Origin: Solen grandis
Taxonomy: Eukaryota > Mollusca > Bivalvia > Adapedonta > Solenidae
NCBI GenBank assembly: GCA_021229015.1
Contig: CM037777.1
Coordinates: 63,313,593 to 63,377,592, forward strand
DNA: 64,000 bases
Direction of reading: 5' to 3'
Both the position numbers and the translations under genes were made by a program. Shown in pieces: positions 28,801 through 35,166 of the stretch (position 1 is its first letter; every line of letters begins with the position of its first letter). The notes under the pieces were generated by a model that worked only from the letters and a program-made list of their open reading frames with translations, was not told where the DNA came from and searched no databases.

Positions 28801-31800
28801 CCTTGGTTTTCTGATGCCACAGAAGACACTCCTTAACGTTCTACTCAATTCCACAAGCAATTTCTGAAATATAAGCTGCATAGTAGCTTGAATGCAAAAA
28901 TTTAACCAAAATTTCTATGTTAAAAAGGGCAATAATTTGTAACATATTTCATCAAGAGTTATCTACCATGAAAGTATGATACCCCTAAACATATTGAAGA
29001 TGTTTAAAATCAATTGCATGCCTGGATACTGAGATATAACATGAAATTACTTGCATACAAAACTTTAACCAAAATTTCTAAGTTTAAAAAGGGCAATAAT
29101 TTGTAACATATTCCATCAAGAGTTATCTACCATGAAAGTATGATACACCTAAACATATTAAATATGTTTAAAATCAATTGCATGCCTGGATACTGAGATA
29201 TAAGCATGAGAGTACCTTGCATGCAAAACTTTAACCTAAATTTCTAAGTTAAAAAGGGGTCATAATTTGTAATATATTCCATCAAGAATTATCTACTTTG
29301 GTTGTCTGATGCCCCTTAACATATTCATACACTTTCAAATCAATACCATGAATGGTTATTGAGATACAAACTAGATAGTAGCTTGCACGCAAAACTTTAA
29401 CCAAATTTTCTATTGCATGCAAAACTTTAATCAAAATTTCTAAGTTAAAAAGGGGCCATAATTCATATTATATTCAGTCAAGAGTTATCTACCTTGGTTG
29501 TCTGATGCTCCTGAACATATTTATAAACTTTCAAGTCAATACCATAAACGGTTATTGAGATATGAGGTTGATAGTAACTTGCACGCAAAACTTTAACCAA
29601 AAGCTGCAACGCCAACGCCAACGCCGACGCCGACGCCAGGGTGACTACAATAGCTCTCATATTCTTCGAATAGTCGAGCTTAAAAGCCAGCAATACTGAT
29701 GGGCCCTTCTGGCATTAAACTAACGATATGTACACAAATTAACCGCAAGATGTGGAGGAATATGTGTAGCTATCCCAGTGGAGTCTGTATGTGGTTTCAA
29801 AGAAATAATGTATCAACACACAAAAAAGAGAGACTTAACTAAGTATATTGATATCAAATGAGGTTTATGATTTACGTTCCATTCCATGGGAAAATGCTTT
29901 CTATTAAAGAAGCAAGCAAGCCACATTCATATTTTATCTATTTTTGCCGAAGAGACCATTTTAACAAGGCTTTCAATCAGACATGAGCGCTCGACTATTC
30001 CACCGTTTATTAGTTTTATAAAATTAAGTTGCACACAAAACTTTTTTATGGATGAGATTTTTTTCAAACGAGTTTTACAATATTGTTCAGTTCGATGACA
30101 CCCTAGTACTTCAAGGTCACAGTATTGTAACGTGACCAATACCGTGTGGTTATTTGATGCCATGTCACGACGATGCGGCTTTTGTTATTGCACTATACAA
30201 ATGGAATTTCTTTTTGTTGTTGTTTTTATTCTACATAGATGGACGTTTCATCATGTTAATATAGTAAAATGTTTAAGAGTTTGGCTCTGGTTACAGTATC
30301 TAAGAAAGTGGTATTTGACTTGATGATGAAAAAACCGACTTACTAATTTCGTCTCACTCCGCACTAGCCAAACATCCATTACAAACTTTGGCAACACTCG
30401 GACATGTTCCATAAAAATTCATTACAAACTTCGGCGACACTCGGACATGTTCCATAAAAATTCATTACAAACTTCGGCGACACTAGGACATGTTCCATAA
30501 AAATTCATTACAAACTTCGGCGACACTCGGACATGTTCCATAAAAATCCATTACAAACTTCGGCAACACTCGGACATGTTCCATAAATATCCATTACAAA
30601 CTTCGGCGACACTAGGACATGTTCCATCAATATCCATTACAAACTTCGGCAACACTCGGACATGTTCCATAAAAATCCATTACAAACTTCGGCGACACTA
30701 GGACATGTTCCATAAAAATCCATTACAAACTTCGGCAACACTCGGACATGTTCCATAAAAATCCATTACAAACTTCGGCGACACTAGGACATGTTCCATC
30801 AATATCCATTACAAACTTCGGCAACACTCGGACATGTTCCATAAATATCCATTACAAACTTCGCACAACTTCGGCACACTGGACATGTTCCATAAATATC
30901 CATTACAAACTTCGGCGACACTTGGACATGTTCCATAAATATCCATTACAAACTTCGGCAACACTTGGACATGTTCCATAAATATCCATTACAAACTTCG
31001 GCAACACTCGGACATGTTCCATAAATATCCATTACAAACTTCGGCAACACTGGACATGTTCCATAAATATCCATTACAAACTTCGGCAACACTCGGACAT
31101 GTTCCATAAATATCCATTACAAACTTCGGCGACACTAGGACATGTTCCATAAATATCCATTACAAACTTCGGCAACACTTGGACATGTTCCATAATATCC
31201 ATTAAAACTTCGGCAACACTCGGACATGTTCCATAAATATCCATTACAAACTTCGGCAACACTTGGACATGTTCCATAAAAATCCATTACAAACTTCGGC
31301 AACACTCGGACATGTTCCATAAATATCCATTACAAACTTCGGCAACACTCGGACATGTTCCATAAATATCCATTACAAACTTCGGCAACACTCGGACATG
31401 TTCCATAAATATCCATTACAAACTTCGGCGACACTAGGACATGTTCCATCAATATCCATTACAAACTTCGGCAACACTCGGACATGTTCCATAAATATCC
31501 ATTACAAACTTCGGCAACACTTGGACATGTTCCATAAAAATCCATTACAAACTTCGGCGACACTCGGACATGTTCCATAAAAATCCATTACAAACTTCGG
31601 CGACACTAGGACATGTTCCATAAATATCCATTACAAACTTCGGCGACACTTGGACATGTTCCATAAATATCCATTACAAACTTCGGCGACACTAGGACAT
31701 GTTCCATAAATATCCATTACAAACTTCGGCGACACTTGGACATGTTCCATAAATATCCATTACAAACTTCGGCGACACTAGGACATGTTCCATAAAAATT

Positions 31801-32948
31801 CATTACAAACTTCGGCGCCACTCGGACATGTTCCATAAAAATCCATTACAAACTTCGGCAACACTCGGACATGTTCCATAAAAATCCATTACAAATTTCG
31901 TCAACACTCGGACATGTTCCATAAAAATTCATTACAAACTTCGGCAACACTAGGACATGTTCCATAAATATCCATTACAAACTTCGGAAACTCTCGTACA
32001 TGTTCCATAAAATTAGGTAGCAATCAATTTTTAAATACGTTCTGGTAATGACCTAGAATTCCGCAGGGAAATCTTTGGCTATTGTTAAACAAATAAAGCC
32101 ATAAAACGTTCGGATCTGACCGTTCATTATTCCCTGTGACTATAAAGGGAAAGCCTCGGCCAATAGATACAAAATTAATTTGTATCAAAGTGCCAGAAGG
32201 GATAATTGGGCTGAAACCCGTGATCATGGTGGATGGTTTTAAAAATGGAAAAAAAAAGAGTAATTGCTAGATTAGACAAATGACACTTTATATATCATAT
32301 ATAATACAAAAAGGCTCTTTAACCAACGACGCATGGTGTAATGAAACAGCTGTATCGGATTTCCTAAGAAAATTATTATCAGTGATAGTTTTCATGTTTA
32401 GTGAGGTTTGTGATATTCAATTTAACCATTCTGAATATAATGAAAAGTGAACATACGACAACGGGTCGCGGGATAAAAAGTCACAATATCATTATTGTGG
32501 ATAACCTCCCCTTTTCTATCATGGACAATGATTAATAAACATTGTCTTATCTTAATTATGAAAAGTGAGGGGAAGAAATAAGAAAGATCAGTCCAATCTC
32601 TTCTTTTTTGGCACACGAATCTGATGATGATGATACTCGAAATGATTGTAGTGACGACGACGATGATGGTGGTGGTGTTATTGATGATGATGGTGATGGT
32701 GGTGTTATTGATGATGACGACGATGATGATGGTGGTGTTATTGATGATGATGACGATGATGGTGGTGGTGTTATTGATGATGACGACGATGATGGTGGTG
32801 GTGTTATTGGTGATGACGACGATGATGGTGGTGGTGTTATTGATGATGATGATGATGATGGTGGTGACGATGGTGGTGTTATTGATGATGACGACGATGA
32901 TGGTGGTGGTGTTATTAATAATGACGACGATGATGGTGGTGATGTTAT

Positions 32949-33016
<68 letters not shown>

Positions 33017-33539
33017 GTGGTGGTGTGGTGGGTTTTATTGATGATGACGACGATGATGGTGGTGGTGTTATTGATGATGATGATGATGGCAGTGGTAGTG
33101 CGGCGGTATTAATGATAACGGTGATGTATGTTGATGATGGTGATGAAGATGGTAATTATGATAAAAAAGGGAGAGGAAGAAAGAGGCTACAGGGAGCTTA
33201 CCATGCAGAGGAGGTCCTCGACCCCAGTGACTCTTCTCGGTTTGGCACACGGATCTGGCATACCGGGGAATTCGATGCTCTCTGGATGAGACCCCTCGGA
33301 AGTCAGCTGGGTTGTCACATTCCCTCTCGCTAGCAAAAAACTCAGAGATTTTGTCCGATTGTCTCGGATATACGCATTGCCTTTCGCTCGGAGGGGTAGG
33401 CGGTTGAAGTCTGAAAGTCCTCTGTGGTGCTATACATGGCGAATAGAGTCAGGAACATCAGGGCAAATGTGATGAAAAATATTATCCTGATTTGGGAAAT
33501 GCACACATTGGTCCTTGCAGTAAAATCAGCTCGCTCCAT
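4753..33539 (-). CDS. CHST15-like carbohydrate sulfotransferase, seven coding exons
   Basis: Joining minus-strand exons 33539-33202, 13591-13381, 11506-11387, 10195-10036, 8552-8399, 6740-6593 and 4952-4753 gives about 443 residues. The product is a short cytosolic tail, one hydrophobic anchor (around residues 18-37), a stem, then a sulfotransferase domain. The PAPS 5'-phosphosulfate loop reads GICKSGTSDFF near residue 143. The 3'-phosphate-binding segment reads LLLMLRDPVDRLYSHY across exons 4 and 5. EWLQVFPRDQILVFRNEDY in exon 6 and a C-terminal LGDERF motif are typical of CHST15. By family, the enzyme moves sulfate from PAPS to GalNAc 4-sulfate of chondroitin in the Golgi; the substrate here is inferred. 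All introns are GT-AG and all phases agree. The first coding exon has a reading-frame break, so the copy is either disrupted or carries a sequence error. It is somewhat shorter than vertebrate CHST15. Confidence 0.88.
6317..6568. mobile_element. MITE, family 2 copy B
   Basis: This 252-bp element has terminal inverted repeats starting TCGAATTCCACCAAAAATAC with the CTTAGCGCTAAG palindrome. It is colinear with the copy at 4187-4441. It lies in the last intron of the sulfotransferase gene, 25 bases from the exon 6 donor. Confidence 0.75.
6593..6740 (-). CDS. sulfotransferase exon 6
   Basis: The acceptor CACTTTTCAG precedes 6740 and the donor GTTG|GTAAGTC follows 6593. The 148-nt exon runs phase 0 to phase 1. 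It encodes YIVHLREWLQVFPRDQILVF, then RNEDYSQDIKSTMKTVFEFL. The Y-x-x-x-L-x-x-W-L-x-V-F-P/D-x-x-Q pattern followed by ED(Y/H) is a hallmark of the CHST15 family. Confidence 0.95.
8115..8313 (-). mobile_element. tRNA-type SINE family B
   Basis: The segment reads GGGTTTAAGGTCCCACCGAC, then AGTATTTCAGTCAT, then a CACACCCAGTCACATTATTC block. Direct repeats GGTTATAA at 8107-8114 and 8314-8321 look like a target duplication. Related copies occur across the window. Full-length copies end in a tRNA-like B box read on the minus strand; this one has lost most of the head. Confidence 0.65.
8399..8552 (-). CDS. sulfotransferase exon 5: LYSHY segment
   Basis: The acceptor TTGTTACAG precedes 8552 and the donor AAAG|GTGAGTG follows 8399. 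The first base completes the Arg codon of exon 4, giving RLYSHYFHSNSGTSAESFH and LWNDCLQKHSLRHCIYSP. The Ser of LYSHY matches the conserved 3'-PB serine. The paired Cys residues match those in CHST15. The acceptor lies at the edge of a minisatellite (8556-8790) whose units repeat the splice-site motif. Confidence 0.93.
8556..8790. repeat. minisatellite of duplicated splice acceptors
   Basis: About eight units of roughly 25-28 bp carry the plus-strand core CAATTCAGCCTGAAACAACA. On the minus strand each unit reads TGTTGTTTCAGGCTGAATTG, which reproduces the true acceptor of sulfotransferase exon 5 (TGTTGTTACAG|GCTGTAC) at the array edge. Confidence 0.75.
9000..9800 (+). repeat. diverged dispersed repeat, family C
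   Basis: Several imperfect units contain GAAGAAGATTGAATAAGAAA, GATGC, TGGCATTTTTT and TTCAAGGGC(C/T). The reverse complement of the same set is found at 62900-63170 and 63700-64000. It lies in the intron between sulfotransferase exons 4 and 5. No open reading frame is supported. Confidence 0.5.
10036..10195 (-). CDS. sulfotransferase exon 4: RDP motif
   Basis: The acceptor TTACTCCAG precedes 10195 and the donor GACAG|GTAGGC follows 10036. The 160-nt exon starts in phase 1 and ends in phase 2. It encodes GHGDPMDIWDRFYEIYTP and ends VKLLLMLRDPVD plus two bases of an Arg codon. LRDPV(D/E)R is the start of the 3'-phosphate-binding region shared by carbohydrate sulfotransferases. Confidence 0.93.
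10523..10688. mobile_element. TTAA-flanked MITE with long TIRs
   Basis: The element is bounded by TTAA at 10523-10526 and 10685-10688. Its ends, GGTAAAGTCCCTGTGATGGT and the inverse of GAACCATAACAGGGACTTCA, pair with few mismatches. The 166-bp size, TTAA target and lack of coding sequence suggest a piggyBac-type MITE. It sits in the intron between exons 3 and 4. Confidence 0.75.
11387..11506 (-). CDS. sulfotransferase exon 3
   Basis: This 120-nt exon follows ...CTACTGATAG and ends ATAACAG|GTACTT. It runs phase 1 to phase 1 and encodes NEKTHRQKIGMSLRQFTDKF and HYKITG. In CHST15 proteins this segment links the PAPS loop to the (I/T)xG motif before the acceptor-binding region. The sequence is not highly conserved. 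The call rests on exact phase match on both sides and on the exons either side. Confidence 0.82.
11650..12085. repeat. diverged tandem repeat (~150-bp units)
   Basis: About three units carry GGGCAATAACTCCAAAATTA, ACAGAGAGTTATG, TTGGTCACTGCACTC, GATCTATC and TTTTATACTTTTTGAGTTA. The right end reads CTTCGTTGTGCGGTGGTAT. I know this style of repeat as common in bivalve introns. No gene is seen. Confidence 0.6.
12110..12226 (-). mobile_element. SINE family A, head-truncated
   Basis: The minus-strand tail half of SINE family A is present (GTCGCTTCGACAGTATTTCA, then GCGACGTCCAGCTAATTACA, GGTGGAGGAAGGCCCC). The tRNA head is missing. The tail side ends with GACTTTACTTGACTATTTGA, as in the copies at 45287 and 54430. 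Confidence 0.65.
12238..12362 (-). mobile_element. SINE family B fragment
   Basis: The fragment contains ATTTGAGACAGATATCGTGC, TGCCACACTTCAATATCACG and CACACCCGGACAAACAGTC-like blocks shared with the other family B copies. The head is absent. Confidence 0.5.
12410..12682 (-). mobile_element. SINE family B, near full length
   Basis: It begins with GGGTTTAAGGTCCAACCAAC and continues through the CACACCCAGTCACATAATCC block. It ends in a minus-strand tRNA-like head: the B box appears as CGGGGATTGAACACACG and the A-box side near CTCGATCATAGAGGTCG. The sequence is diverged. Confidence 0.6.
12697..12896. mobile_element. TTAA MITE, family 1 copy B
   Basis: It starts at TTAA (12697-12700) followed by GGTAATCCATTCATTA and ends with the inverse motif AATGAAGGATGGATTACC. 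The interior GATGCAAGCATCCATTGACT matches the copy at 1187-1387. The right TTAA is mutated. Confidence 0.6.
13008..13240 (-). mobile_element. SINE family B, tail-truncated
   Basis: Shared blocks include GATGTCTACTTGAGACGG, CACACTGCAGTATCACGCCG and CACACCCAGTCACATAATCC. The tRNA-like B box on the minus strand shows as GGGGATCGAACCCACGACCT. It stops about 140 bases before the sulfotransferase exon 2 donor side. Confidence 0.65.
13381..13591 (-). CDS. sulfotransferase exon 2: PAPS-binding loop
   Basis: The acceptor CATTTTCAG precedes 13591 and the donor GTTG|GTAAGT follows 13381. The exon is 211 nt, starting in phase 0 and ending in phase 1. It encodes SFLPDYKNPCF, then LRCLPYFHLIGICKSGTSDF, which is the strand-loop-helix that binds the 5'-phosphosulfate of PAPS, and VWYWSWNRLKV. 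The Pro-Cys and Cys-Leu-Pro-Tyr-Phe positions are characteristic of CHST15 relatives. Confidence 0.93.
13771..13851. repeat. GA-rich microsatellite
   Basis: Runs of GA interrupted by GACA units span about 80 bases. This is in the 19.6-kb first intron of the sulfotransferase gene. Confidence 0.9.
13860..17254. other. AT-rich intron sequence without recognised gene
   Basis: I see no exon. The stretch holds a CA run at 14836-14855 and strongly AT-rich sequence at 15600-16100. A tRNA-like fragment lies at 16290-16365, with anticodon-arm-like ACAGTTCGAAGCTG and B-box-like GTGGGTTTGAATCTCGC. Two copies of CACCCCGCTTCACGCAGACA-like sequence followed by CCACGGGAT occur at 16511 and 16659, beside AT dinucleotide runs. 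Confidence 0.45.
17255..17512 (-). mobile_element. SINE family B, full length with TSD
   Basis: The body is flanked by perfect 13-bp direct repeats TTGAAATAATGAG (17242-17254 and 17513-17525). On the minus strand it starts with a tRNA-like head containing TGGCCGAGTGTTGAG (A box) and GTGGTTCGATCCTCG (B box). It ends in the family B tail. This copy defines the family boundaries. Confidence 0.8.
18269..19043 (+). repeat. 5' LTR
   Basis: The 775-bp LTR has TG...CA ends. Its U3 part is an array of TTAGCTTTGTTAGCCCATG-like units with many copies of the perfect palindrome GCTAACGTTAGC or one-base variants. A TATA-like CATATTTAAA precedes a GA-rich stretch, and AATAAA lies at 18977-18982. Confidence 0.95.
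19045..19062 (+). other. primer-binding site (tRNA-Leu-like)
   Basis: TGGTGGCAGCGTCGGGAT begins one base after the 5' LTR. It is complementary to a tRNA 3' end of the form ...CGCTGCCACCA, as in many tRNA-Leu genes. Confidence 0.8.
19197..20246 (+). CDS. gag: Gypsy Gag polyprotein
   Basis: An intact 349-codon frame starts at the first ATG downstream of the primer site. The N-terminus is charged and helical (residues 20-80). A central capsid-like region contains FDGKHSWDGFIHHFESMAES and a ...FKERRSLSSYLAELENRKF stretch typical of retrotransposon Gag capsid domains. Near the C-terminus a single CCHC zinc knuckle, CYACQNKGHYAYEC, binds RNA. The stop at 20246 lies inside the pol frame, which is -1 relative to gag, so Pol is presumably made by frameshifting in the roughly 67-nt overlap. 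No canonical slippery heptamer stood out there. Confidence 0.93.
   Translation: MGPKQQTRVQDKDTQNLDTNENGVLGEVESLKQKLKKVLENRLRQNEETSVLEREELLRSHHERLNAVRIHEEVNDHQWNNRHSRQANLRYEVPLPRQTLFDGKHSWDGFIHHFESMAESCKWDASERLFRLKSSLHGDAAEYVFGQLPEDILKSYVSLRDAIENRFKERRSLSSYLAELENRKFEKETLAEYVASLKGLIVKSFPSADNSTRETIGVRYFLKGLNDSQAAVSIGMQDPKTVNEARNLLENYNSIRNDVRGPRIRNIGALSMDAYVTERRLQEFTKDLKSDIGKKIDILAQKIEKVGNGDGFKVSRKKVDKKDITCYACQNKGHYAYECTARKDVSENQ
20180..24614 (+). CDS. pol: Gypsy Pol (PR-RT-RH-IN), broken by two frameshifts
   Basis: The first frame (to 22078) has a retropepsin motif LDTGA near 20399 and a reverse transcriptase with VCVDYRRLN, SCLDLTSGFYQIE and the catalytic YMDD near 21728. The frame then shifts near 22063. 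The next piece (about 22080-22383) carries the RNase H start ILDTDASN and TRRELLAV. It shifts again near 22366 into the last piece, which has the RNase H end, an H2C2 integrase finger (H-x6-H ... CEKC), a D...D-35-E integrase core and a GPY/F-like module (WEGPF...HHDRLK). No chromodomain is seen. Each shift fits one missing base, one in a T run and one next to an A run. The rest is free of stops, so the breaks are recent or sequence errors. Confidence 0.92.
24894..25361 (+). CDS. accessory C2H2 zinc-finger ORF of the Gypsy element
   Basis: This 155-codon frame lies between the end of pol and the purine tract, on the same strand as gag-pol. The N-terminus holds one classic C2H2 finger, CNLCYQDFKHRSSLSRHIKRH written here as C-x2-C-x3-F-x5-L-x2-H-x3-H. 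A Ser/Pro-rich linker follows, then a long helical, probably coiled-coil stretch (about residues 60-150). A splice-acceptor-like CCATATTTTTCAAG ends just before the ATG, so a spliced subgenomic RNA is possible. The frame is open without an ATG back to 24858. No env-like signal peptide or membrane segment is present. The function is unknown; nucleic-acid binding is inferred from the finger alone. Confidence 0.72.
   Translation: MHTCNLCYQDFKHRSSLSRHIKRHNTMNSSNGYQSSNQVIDSSLFLEPLSPAPNLYNEEMLKDDISNQLESISSLIKTEMDQTRRECKEAIQVATASQKAHVSRVATAMMSEINNLLKQQAPQRKTVPTDFFDGLRRLDSQVKQLLDTTNAESTE
26005..26017 (+). other. polypurine tract
   Basis: AAGTAGGGGGGAG directly precedes the 3' LTR and is the expected primer for plus-strand DNA synthesis. 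Confidence 0.85.
26018..26806 (+). repeat. 3' LTR
   Basis: The 789-bp LTR has the same ends as the 5' LTR, and its last ~200 bp match with no difference that I could see. The U3 repeat arrays differ from the 5' LTR mainly by gain and loss of TTAGC-type units. AATAAA is at 26740-26745. Confidence 0.95.
26811..28511. other. intron sequence, no gene recognised
   Basis: The stretch is AT-rich. A diverged tRNA-like fragment on the minus strand near 27785-27873 carries a B-box-like GTGGGTCCAAATCTC and an A-box-like GATCTAGTGATAAC. A short CTA repeat lies at 27883-27905. I see no exon. Confidence 0.4.
28512..29684. repeat. dispersed element with internal ~176-bp tandem units
   Basis: The left end contains AAGAGCTGTCAGAAGACAGC and CTCGACTATTC; the right end contains the inverse GAATAGTCGAG at 29668-29678. 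Between them about five diverged units share AAAACTTTAACCAAAATTTC, AAGAGTTATCTACC and TGAGATATAAGC. A GCCAACGCCGACGCC run lies near the right end. The layout suggests a nonautonomous mobile element; the class is uncertain. Confidence 0.6.
29685..30369. other. intron sequence, no feature recognised
   Basis: No exon, RNA gene or clear repeat was seen between the dispersed element and the 43-bp satellite. Confidence 0.4.
30370..32011. repeat. 43-bp satellite array, about 38 copies
   Basis: A 43-bp unit (CATTACAAACTTCGGCAACA, then CTCGGACATGTTCCATAAATATC) repeats without other sequence for 1.64 kb. Units vary at a few sites (GCAAC/GCGAC, CTCGG/CTAGG/CTTGG, AAAAATT/AAATATC/CAATATC). A small number are shortened, as near 30860. 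Long open frames on both strands are a by-product of a stop-poor repeat. Each unit holds GGACATGTTC, which fits the p53-family half-site RRRCWWGYYY. Confidence 0.95.
32012..32615. other. intron sequence, no feature recognised
   Basis: Between the satellite and the GAT array I see no gene-like feature. Confidence 0.4.
32616..33160. repeat. GAT-rich trinucleotide and 30-bp minisatellite array
   Basis: Units of about 30 bp, GATGATGACGACGATGATGG followed by TGGTGGTGTTATT, repeat and are interrupted by an uninterrupted GAT run (about 32950-33016). The plus strand shows an Asp-rich open frame, but this is explained by triplet periodicity. On the host transcript (minus strand) the array begins about 40 bases after the donor of sulfotransferase exon 1. 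Confidence 0.92.
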
Positions 33540-33562
33540 GGTTGAAATGGGATCGCACTGAC
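33202..33562 (-). CDS. sulfotransferase exon 1 (coding): anchor and stem, frame-broken
   Basis: A pyrimidine tract ending CCCCTTTTTCAG precedes the exon at 33562, so an upstream noncoding exon probably exists. The start codon at 33539 sits in a strong context (ACCATGG). The first frame encodes a type II anchor with FFITFALMFLTLFAMYS and then stops at 33344-33342. The frame that continues to the donor (ATG|GTAAGC at 33202/33201) is offset as if one base were missing. It encodes ...SIEFPGMPDPCAKPRR and ends GVEDLLCM, which joins in phase 0 to exon 2. The break must lie between about 33455, where the second frame has a stop, and 33344. GC content is clearly above the flanks. Confidence 0.75.
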
Positions 33563-33731
33563 CTGAAAAAGGGGAAAGATATGTATAGAATATATTTTTA
33601 TACATTTGTTTAAAACGAACAATTTTCTTAGATCCACTCCTTTTCATATATGTGTTATATAACATAATATACATTATGAGTCTACAAATAAACATATTTA
33701 AACATATATATCAACATGCTTCATGTTATGT

Positions 33732-33985
33732 TGTTGTTGTTGTTGTATTTGGGTTTACCGTCGCTGCGATAGTATTTCAATCATATTGCGACGTCCAGCT
33801 AATAACAGGTGGAGGAAGACCCCAAGTACACAGAGGTACACGGGTAGAACCACCGACCTACCGCAAGCCAGCTGGAAGGCTTCCTCACATTAAAAATCCG
33901 AAGTCCCTACCGGGATTCGAACCCACAGCGGTGAGGGGCTGAGAGATTTGTAGTCCACGACTGTAACGGCTCGCCACGGCGGCCC
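33732..33985 (-). mobile_element. SINE family A, full length with TSD
   Basis: The copy is flanked by GCTTCATGTTATGT (33718-33731) and GCTTCATGGTATGT (33986-33999), a 14-bp duplication with one mismatch. On the minus strand it begins with a tRNA head (B box GGGTTCGAATCCCGG). It continues through AGGCTTCCAGCTGGC..., GTCGCAATATGATTG and a (CAA)n tail. Confidence 0.85.
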
Positions 33986-33992
33986 GCTTCAT

Positions 33993-34041
33993 GGTATGTA
34001 TGTTGTATGTATGTATGTATGTATGTATGTATGTATGTATG
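33993..34041. repeat. (GTAT)n microsatellite
   Basis: About ten GTAT units follow the SINE target site. Confidence 0.9.
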
Positions 34042-34241
34042 TGCTGGTAACTTAATATTGATTTAATTGCATTAACTGATATAATTTATTTTGTCACGTA
34101 TTCATAATATGCTTATGTTTAGGTTACCATTGGACCGGTGTTATATCGCATTATGTTTTTTCCGATATACATGTTAATTGTGATGTACCGTAGGTGTCAT
34201 CACCTACCATATATATAATGTATGCTAAAATGAACGGTAGG

Positions 34242-34316
34242 TGACAAAATAATACATGACATAGAGGGCGATATGCAAGTATATCGCCTTTAATGCCACG
34301 TATTATTAAATTTTGT
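34242..34316. repeat. 75-bp imperfect palindrome
   Basis: ACAAAATAATACATGACATA pairs with the downstream ATGCCACGTATTATTAAATT region, and GGGCGATAT pairs with ATATCGCC around a short loop. It may be a small MITE or hairpin relic. Confidence 0.5.
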
Positions 34317-34369
34317 TGAGAAGATGGTTCGATTCATATACCTTCCCCAGTCAAATAACTTACAGATCG

Positions 34370-34624
34370 GGGCCGCCGTGGCCGAGCGGTTACAGTCGTA
34401 CACTACAAATCTCTCAGCCCCCTCACCGCTGTGGGTTCGAATCCCGGTAGGGACTTCGGATTTTTCATGTGAGGAAGCCTTCCAGCTGGCTTGCGTTAGG
34501 TCGGTGGTTCTACTCGGGTAACTCTGTCTACTCGGGGTCTTCCTTCACCTGTAATTAGCTGGACGTCGCTATATGATTGAAATACTATCGCAGCGACGGT
34601 AAACCCCAATACAACAACAACAAC
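34370..34624 (+). mobile_element. SINE family A, full length, perfect 13-bp TSD
   Basis: AACTTACAGATCG flanks the body exactly (34357-34369 and 34625-34637). The head has an A box TGGCCGAGCGGTTA and a B box GGGTTCGAATCCCGG. The body contains CTTCCAGCTGGCTTGCGTTA, CTGTAATTAGCTGGACGTCG and the tail (CAA)n. The intact flanks indicate a young insertion. It interrupts the edge of the LTR-like array at 34659-35304. Confidence 0.9.
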
Positions 34625-34658
34625 AACTTACAGATCGCCCTCATTGCTAAATTTATTA

Positions 34659-34805
34659 TGTAACAGGTGGTGAAAAGAATCCATGGATCGACCGGGACTC
34701 GAACACTGGGCCTCAGGAATACCGGTCCTGCACTCTAACAAATAAGCTACCAAGTCACATGTCTTCTTGCCTTTGAGTTATCACCTAATACCTGTACCCA
34801 GTTAA
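34659..34805 (-). repeat. LTR3 of the TRIM-like array, diverged
   Basis: This unit ends TTTTCACCACCTGTTACA like LTR2 and has a tRNA-like block at about 34757-34683 (B box GTGTTCGAGTCCCGG). Its start is poorly defined. The purine tract of internal 2, TTTGGAGGTGGTAT, precedes it. Confidence 0.4.
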
Positions 34806-34903
34806 ATATACCACCTCCAAATTTAGAATTCGCCGTAAAAACGTTCTTGAGGTGCCGAAGCAGTACCCATATCAAACAGTAGGTTATTTACGTTAGGCGC
34901 CAA

Positions 34904-35045
34904 TGTAACAGGGTGAGAAAAATGTGCAGCCTGGCACGGACTCGAACCAGGGGCCTTTCGCTGACAGGGCGAATGATCTACCGACTGAGTCACCCGGCCG
35001 CATACGCATCTTTCTACCATATTGTGTGTAATCGGTACTGTGACA
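34904..35045 (-). repeat. LTR2 of the TRIM-like array, with tRNA-like block
   Basis: This 142-bp unit begins TGTCACAGTACCGATTACAC and ends CTCACCCTGTTACA. Its tRNA-like block (35001-34927) has six of seven acceptor pairs and a B box GGTTCGAGTCC, with a weaker D stem and T stem. It resembles LTR1 closely through the tRNA part and the 3' end. Confidence 0.55.
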
Positions 35046-35166
35046 ATATCGCCCTCCATTTTAGAATTCGTCCCTGAATTCTAGGAGTTACAGGGCAAAT
35101 ATAACCATATGCAGGTGTCTTAGACATACCTAGCACCTACGCCACGGTCCTTCGTTGGGTGCCAAA

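Noticed and set aside
30370..32011. Open frames (MFHKYPLQTSATLGHVP-type repeats) on both strands, and a CRISPR-like look
   Set aside because: The frames are by-products of a 43-bp satellite lacking stops. Repeats are contiguous without unique spacers, so it is not a CRISPR array.
32608..33333. 241-codon Asp-rich open frame on the plus strand
   Set aside because: It is produced by GAT triplet periodicity, starts only at TTG, and its non-repetitive end is antisense to sulfotransferase exon 1.
34324..34521. Open frame over the SINE at 34370 and similar frames in other SINE copies
   Set aside because: They read through tRNA-derived SINE sequence.
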